This document shows positions 60,231-64,000 of a DNA stretch of 64,000 bases, in pieces. The position numbers and the translations under genes are program-made. Where the stretch lies: positions 186,001 to 250,000 of the forward strand of contig JAHJVE010000003.1 of the NCBI GenBank assembly GCA_018828385.1, read 5' to 3'. This DNA is from Gammaproteobacteria bacterium (lineage in GTDB: Bacteria > Pseudomonadota > Gammaproteobacteria > Burkholderiales > Rhodocyclaceae). Position 1 is the stretch's first letter, and every line of letters begins with the position of its first letter. The notes under the pieces were generated by a model that had not been told where the DNA came from, ran no database searches, and saw only the letters and a program-made list of their open reading frames with translations.

Positions 60231-63200
60231 CAAATCGGCTTCGATAGCCATTTGAGCAGGGTGGCAAACAGCTGATCGGGATCGACCGGCTTGCCGATAT
60301 GGTCGTTCATCCCGGCATCCATGCATTTTTGCCGGTCGCCGGTAAAGGCGTTGGCGGTCAGGGCGAGAATCGGCACCGCCTGATGGCCGGGCAGGGCGCG
60401 GATGATCCGCGCCGCGTCGATGCCGTTCATCCTGGGCATCTGCAGGTCGAGCAGGATCAGGTCGTAATCCGTGTCCTTGGCCAGGTCGACGGCTTCGACG
60501 CCGTCCTCGGCCAGGTCGACGACGAGGCCGGCCGACTCAAGCAGTTCGCGCGAGACTTCCTGGTTGATTGGCTCGTCTTCGGCAAGCAGGACGCGCGCCC
60601 CGGCATGGCGGGCTTTCAAGCTTTCTTCCGGTAGTTGGTCGACGGCCTGGTCGGTCGCTTCGAAGCCGGCAGCGGCCTTTTTCAGTCTGGCCGTGAACCA
60701 GAAGGTACTGCCCGCGCCGGGCTGGCTGTCGACGCCGATGCTGCCGCCCATCAGGGAGGCCAGACGCTTGCTGATGGCCAGCCCGAGTCCGGTGCCGCCG
60801 TATTTTCGGGTCATCGAGTTGTCGGACTGCTCGAAGGCCTGGAACAGCCGGCTCTGGTCCTCGGCCGAAATGCCGATCCCGGTGTCGCGTATGGCGCAGC
60901 GCAGGAGCAGGTCGGTCGAAGTTTCCTGGCTGGCCGAGATGTCCAGGCTGACCGAGCCCTGGTTGGTGAACTTGATGGCGTTGCTGGTCAGATTGAGCAA
61001 AATCTGGCCAAGTCGCTGAAAGTCACCCCTGAGCGGCTGGTCGGCCAGCCCGGGGGCGATATCGATGCGCAGCGTCAGGCCTTTTGCCGTGGCCGCCGGG
61101 AGCGCCAGGTTGCTCAGGTTGTCGAGCGGTGTGGCGAGCATGAAGTCGACTTCATCGAGGGTCAGGCGTTCGGCTTCGATCTTGGAAATGTCGAGGATGT
61201 CGTTGATCACGTGCAGCAGGTGCTGCGAGGCCTTGGTGACTTTGCCGAGCTGGTCGCGCAGCTTGGGATCGGTCGCCTGTTTGAGGGCCAGACCGGTCAT
61301 GCCCATGATGGCGTTCATCGGCGTCCGCAGTTCGTGGCTCATGTTGGCCAGGAAAGTGCTCTTGGCGCGGCTGGCCGCTTCGGCCGCTTCCTTGGCAATC
61401 GACAGCGCGGCGGTGCGTTGTTCGACGACTTCTTCGAGGTGATCGCGGTGACGCTTCAGTTCAGCATCGGCATTCTTGCGTTCGGTGATGTCGCGGGTGA
61501 TGCCGTGGTAGCCGATGATCCTCCCCGCACTGTCGTACTCCGGCTTCGATTGCACCTCGCCCCAGACCAGGCGACCATCCTTGCAGAGATGCCCCGCCTC
61601 GAAAGTGATCGAACCGAGCCGAATTCCCTGGCGAATCATTTCCCCGCGCTGCAGCATGATCCTGCCGACACGGGCCCGCCCTTCTTCGTTGAACAGCTCT
61701 AGGACATGGTGGCCAACGACTTCGTCGGGCTGGAAGCCGCGAATCCGCTCGTCGGAGGGGCTGATGTAGGTAATGTGCAGGTCGCTGTCGGTTTTCCAGA
61801 CGACATCCTGTACGTCCTCGGTGAGCAGCCGGTAGTGGGCCTCGCTGCGCTGCAGTCTTTCCTCAGCCAGGTTTTTTTCGAGCGCAATGCTGGCCAGGCG
61901 AGCGCATTGTTCGATGAGGTAGATGTCGAAATCGGCCGGCTGGTGTGGCTGGCGATGGTAGATGGCAAAGCTGCCGAACACCCGGCCGTCCGAGGCGATG
62001 ATCGGCTGCGACCAGCAGGCGCCAAGGCCGGCGCTGGCCGCCAGTTCCTTGAACGGGGCCCAGTAGGGGTGAGTCGCAATGTCCTCGACGATGACGCGTT
62101 GGCCCGTGAACGCCGCCGTGCCGCACGACCCGACGCCCATACCGATGGCCAGGCCGGTGAGGGCCTGGTTGTAGAAATCGGGCAGGCTGGGGGCGATGCT
62201 GGTCTCGATCTGTTTTCCTTCGCTGTCGAGCAGCACGATGCTGCACAGCATCGCCGGATACAACTGCTCGGCCCCGCGCACCAGGGACTCGAGGACACGG
62301 GGAAGCGGCACGCCGCCGGCCAGCAATTCGAGCACATGGGTGCGGAACTGATCATGCCGTTCGGTACGTTTCGTCTCGCTGATGTCAATGAAGGTGCTAA
62401 TGACCTGGCGCAAGCTGCCATCGGCCGCCCGTTCCGGCTTGGCGCTCATCAACAGCCAGACGCGGTCATGCCGCGTCGGGCAATAAAGGCCCATCACCAC
62501 GTTGTTGACTGGTTGGCCGGTGGCAATGGCCTGCGGCACGGGATGCTCGGGGCAGGGGAAGGGCGATCCATCTTCATGAATGACGTTCCAGTCCGGATCA
62601 TAGGAAGTCTTGCCGATTAGTTGGCCTTCTTCACTGAGGCCGAGCAGTTCAAGCGCAATCCGGTTGCACTGGAGGACTTCCGTGCTGGGTGACTGGATGA
62701 CGACGCCAACTTGAAGATCGGCAACCAGCAGACGGTAGTTTTCCCGGCTTTCCTGCAGGGCGGCTTCGCGCTGGATGAGGCTTTCCAGCAGACGATTGAA
62801 GCCGCCAATCAGTTCGCCGATTTCATCATGGCGGTCCACCGGCAACAGTTCGGGTGGCTGGCTGGCATTCGACAGCGTGGCCAGTTTCTTCGTCGCCGCC
62901 ATCATCGGTGAAAACTGCCGCCGCAACATCAACGCCGTGGCCCACCAGACCAGGGCGCCGGCGAGCAGGGTGAGCAGGCCGGTGGCGAGCAGGATGCGCT
63001 GGCGTAGTGCGGCAATCGACTCAAAAGCTTCGTCGGTGGGCAGCACCGTGACGATGAACCAGCCGGCGACGGGAATGCCCTTGGCCGCCGACAACTCCTC
63101 GACGCCGCGCGAACTGACGGCAATGCCGTAACCCTCGTAGCCTCCGACATATCGGTCATGCATGGCGTTGGCCCCGGGCGGCGGGGCCGGCTGCATGATG

Positions 63201-63871
63201 CGGCTCTTGTCGGTGGCCGTGACGATCAACTGGTGTTGCGGCGCAATGACCAGGTAACCGCCTTTTTTGCCGGGCCGGTTTTGCGTCACGCGGTCGAGAA
63301 AATTGGGCTTGCCGAGGTTGATGGCGCCGACCAGGGCGCCGATGATCCGGGCCTTGGCATCGCGAATCGGCACGGCCATGCCGATCACCGGCGCTTTCAA
63401 TACCCGACCGAGGGTTGGCCGGCCGATGGTCGATTTGCCCTGCTTGAGGGCGCCCTGCATGTAGTCGCGATCCATGTAATTGGTGCTGACGCGTTCGTCG
63501 GAAAACGGAATGGAGGCGATCCCCGTGGCGTCGGGACCGGCCGCCCGGACGCCGCCGTTGAACATGATTTCGAGAGTCGGGCGTTGTTCGAGAAAGGTCT
63601 GCAGGCCGGCTGCATCTTGCATCAGGGCCGGTGAAATATCGGCAGCAATTCTTTCCAGCGCATTCAGGCGCTCCGCCAGTTCGGCATCAAGTTGGGCGGC
63701 GACCAGCGAAACCGTAGCGAACTGCTGTTCGCCCAGCTGGCGCCGCATGTCCTCGCGCAGCATGCGGCTGGCGTAAAAGGCGAGCGACCAGATGCCAACC
63801 AGAAAAACGACCAGCGTGAAGAGGGTCAGTTTTGTCTTCAGCGACGTCTTCCGGAAAAGGGTGAAACTCAT
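60230..63871 (-). CDS. Hybrid sensor histidine kinase with Cache, HAMP, PAS, GAF and receiver domains
   Basis: A 1213-residue kinase: helix 1 (about 12-32), a large periplasmic double-Cache domain (about 35-285), helix 2 (about 290-312), HAMP, PAS (about 375-490), GAF (about 515-665), a second PAS (about 685-805), coiled coil, HisKA with NMSHELRTPMNA (histidine near 846), HATPase with DTGIGIS and GGTGLGLAI, and a receiver with LILLDLQMP (aspartate near 1142). It integrates an extracytoplasmic ligand with a cytoplasmic signal. No response regulator lies beside it. It is the last gene before the window edge. Confidence 0.93.
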   Translation of the reverse strand: MSFTLFRKTSLKTKLTLFTLVVFLVGIWSLAFYASRMLREDMRRQLGEQQFATVSLVAAQLDAELAERLNALERIAADISPALMQDAAGLQTFLEQRPTLEIMFNGGVRAAGPDATGIASIPFSDERVSTNYMDRDYMQGALKQGKSTIGRPTLGRVLKAPVIGMAVPIRDAKARIIGALVGAINLGKPNFLDRVTQNRPGKKGGYLVIAPQHQLIVTATDKSRIMQPAPPPGANAMHDRYVGGYEGYGIAVSSRGVEELSAAKGIPVAGWFIVTVLPTDEAFESIAALRQRILLATGLLTLLAGALVWWATALMLRRQFSPMMAATKKLATLSNASQPPELLPVDRHDEIGELIGGFNRLLESLIQREAALQESRENYRLLVADLQVGVVIQSPSTEVLQCNRIALELLGLSEEGQLIGKTSYDPDWNVIHEDGSPFPCPEHPVPQAIATGQPVNNVVMGLYCPTRHDRVWLLMSAKPERAADGSLRQVISTFIDISETKRTERHDQFRTHVLELLAGGVPLPRVLESLVRGAEQLYPAMLCSIVLLDSEGKQIETSIAPSLPDFYNQALTGLAIGMGVGSCGTAAFTGQRVIVEDIATHPYWAPFKELAASAGLGACWSQPIIASDGRVFGSFAIYHRQPHQPADFDIYLIEQCARLASIALEKNLAEERLQRSEAHYRLLTEDVQDVVWKTDSDLHITYISPSDERIRGFQPDEVVGHHVLELFNEEGRARVGRIMLQRGEMIRQGIRLGSITFEAGHLCKDGRLVWGEVQSKPEYDSAGRIIGYHGITRDITERKNADAELKRHRDHLEEVVEQRTAALSIAKEAAEAASRAKSTFLANMSHELRTPMNAIMGMTGLALKQATDPKLRDQLGKVTKASQHLLHVINDILDISKIEAERLTLDEVDFMLATPLDNLSNLALPAATAKGLTLRIDIAPGLADQPLRGDFQRLGQILLNLTSNAIKFTNQGSVSLDISASQETSTDLLLRCAIRDTGIGISAEDQSRLFQAFEQSDNSMTRKYGGTGLGLAISKRLASLMGGSIGVDSQPGAGSTFWFTARLKKAAAGFEATDQAVDQLPEESLKARHAGARVLLAEDEPINQEVSRELLESAGLVVDLAEDGVEAVDLAKDTDYDLILLDLQMPRMNGIDAARIIRALPGHQAVPILALTANAFTGDRQKCMDAGMNDHIGKPVDPDQLFATLLKWLSKPI

Positions 63872-63975
63872 CTGCGGCCCTTTGGCTGGCGATAGTGGGT
63901 TCAGCTAGTTTTTTGAACTTTATCACTTTCGTCGTACCGCATGAGAGCGCGCTTGAGACCGGCCATTTGTCGAAT

Positions 63976-64000
63976 GCTACGGTCAACCGGAAAAAACGGC
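63976..64000 (+). repeat. Dispersed repeat copy at window edge
   Basis: Exact core GCTACGGTCAACCGG plus AAAAAACGGC; the second A-tract is cut off by the end of the window. It lies upstream of the hybrid kinase gene. Confidence 0.88.

Overview
The window looks like chromosomal DNA of a high-G+C betaproteobacterium, most likely Rhodocyclales (a Dechloromonas/Azonexus-like organism). The reasons are a split RelA with an inactive hydrolase half, LolC-LolD with one permease, two chemoreceptors and several multidomain kinases, an SHP/dihaem cytochrome operon, Nos accessory genes and a very large multihaem cytochrome locus. The genus is an inference from gene content; no rRNA is present. The window begins inside recJ and ends just upstream of a hybrid kinase.

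Layout. 1-8.9 kb: recJ and an RpfE-like partner, an M48 protease with two YbjQ-family proteins, lolCD, a nitrate-sensor-like chemoreceptor and a DUF2062 membrane protein. 8.9-19 kb: comEC, two overlapping alpha/beta hydrolases, a PAS hybrid kinase, mtfA, an EamA transporter and relA. 19-27 kb: a lower-G+C membrane protein, then a two-partner secretion pair (tpsB-tpsA) whose exoprotein carries GLUG and MBG repeats. 27-35.8 kb: ppk, menE-menF, a TlpA-like thioredoxin, a small outer-membrane protein and a DUF5666/DUF6502 pair whose DUF5666 member ends in a 9-bp minisatellite.

36-50 kb is the most striking part. A membrane ferredoxin/flavoprotein and a degenerate GGDEF protein stand divergent from a run of five genes: a membrane protein with two HX13H helices, a 24-haem cytochrome c, a 1639-residue cytochrome with 58 CXXCH and three longer haem-like motifs, a TPR plus beta-barrel outer-membrane protein, and CcmI. 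Read together this is a candidate electron conduit from the quinone pool to the cell surface, with a maturation factor attached and an FNR-like site before the giant cytochrome.

50-64 kb: an SHP (DUF1924)-dihaem cytochrome-cytochrome b operon with its own QseBC-like two-component system and four 11-bp direct repeats upstream; a small outer-membrane protein; nosF-nosL-nosY-tlpA without nosZ; an Aer-like chemoreceptor; and a 1213-residue hybrid kinase.

Across the window runs a dispersed repeat with core GCTACGGTCAACCGG followed by two A-tracts one helical turn apart. Near-exact copies lie between genes, beside terminators and inside reading frames, and degenerate copies lie in many more genes. 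Its form resembles the uptake signal sequences of naturally transformable bacteria; that role is a hypothesis.
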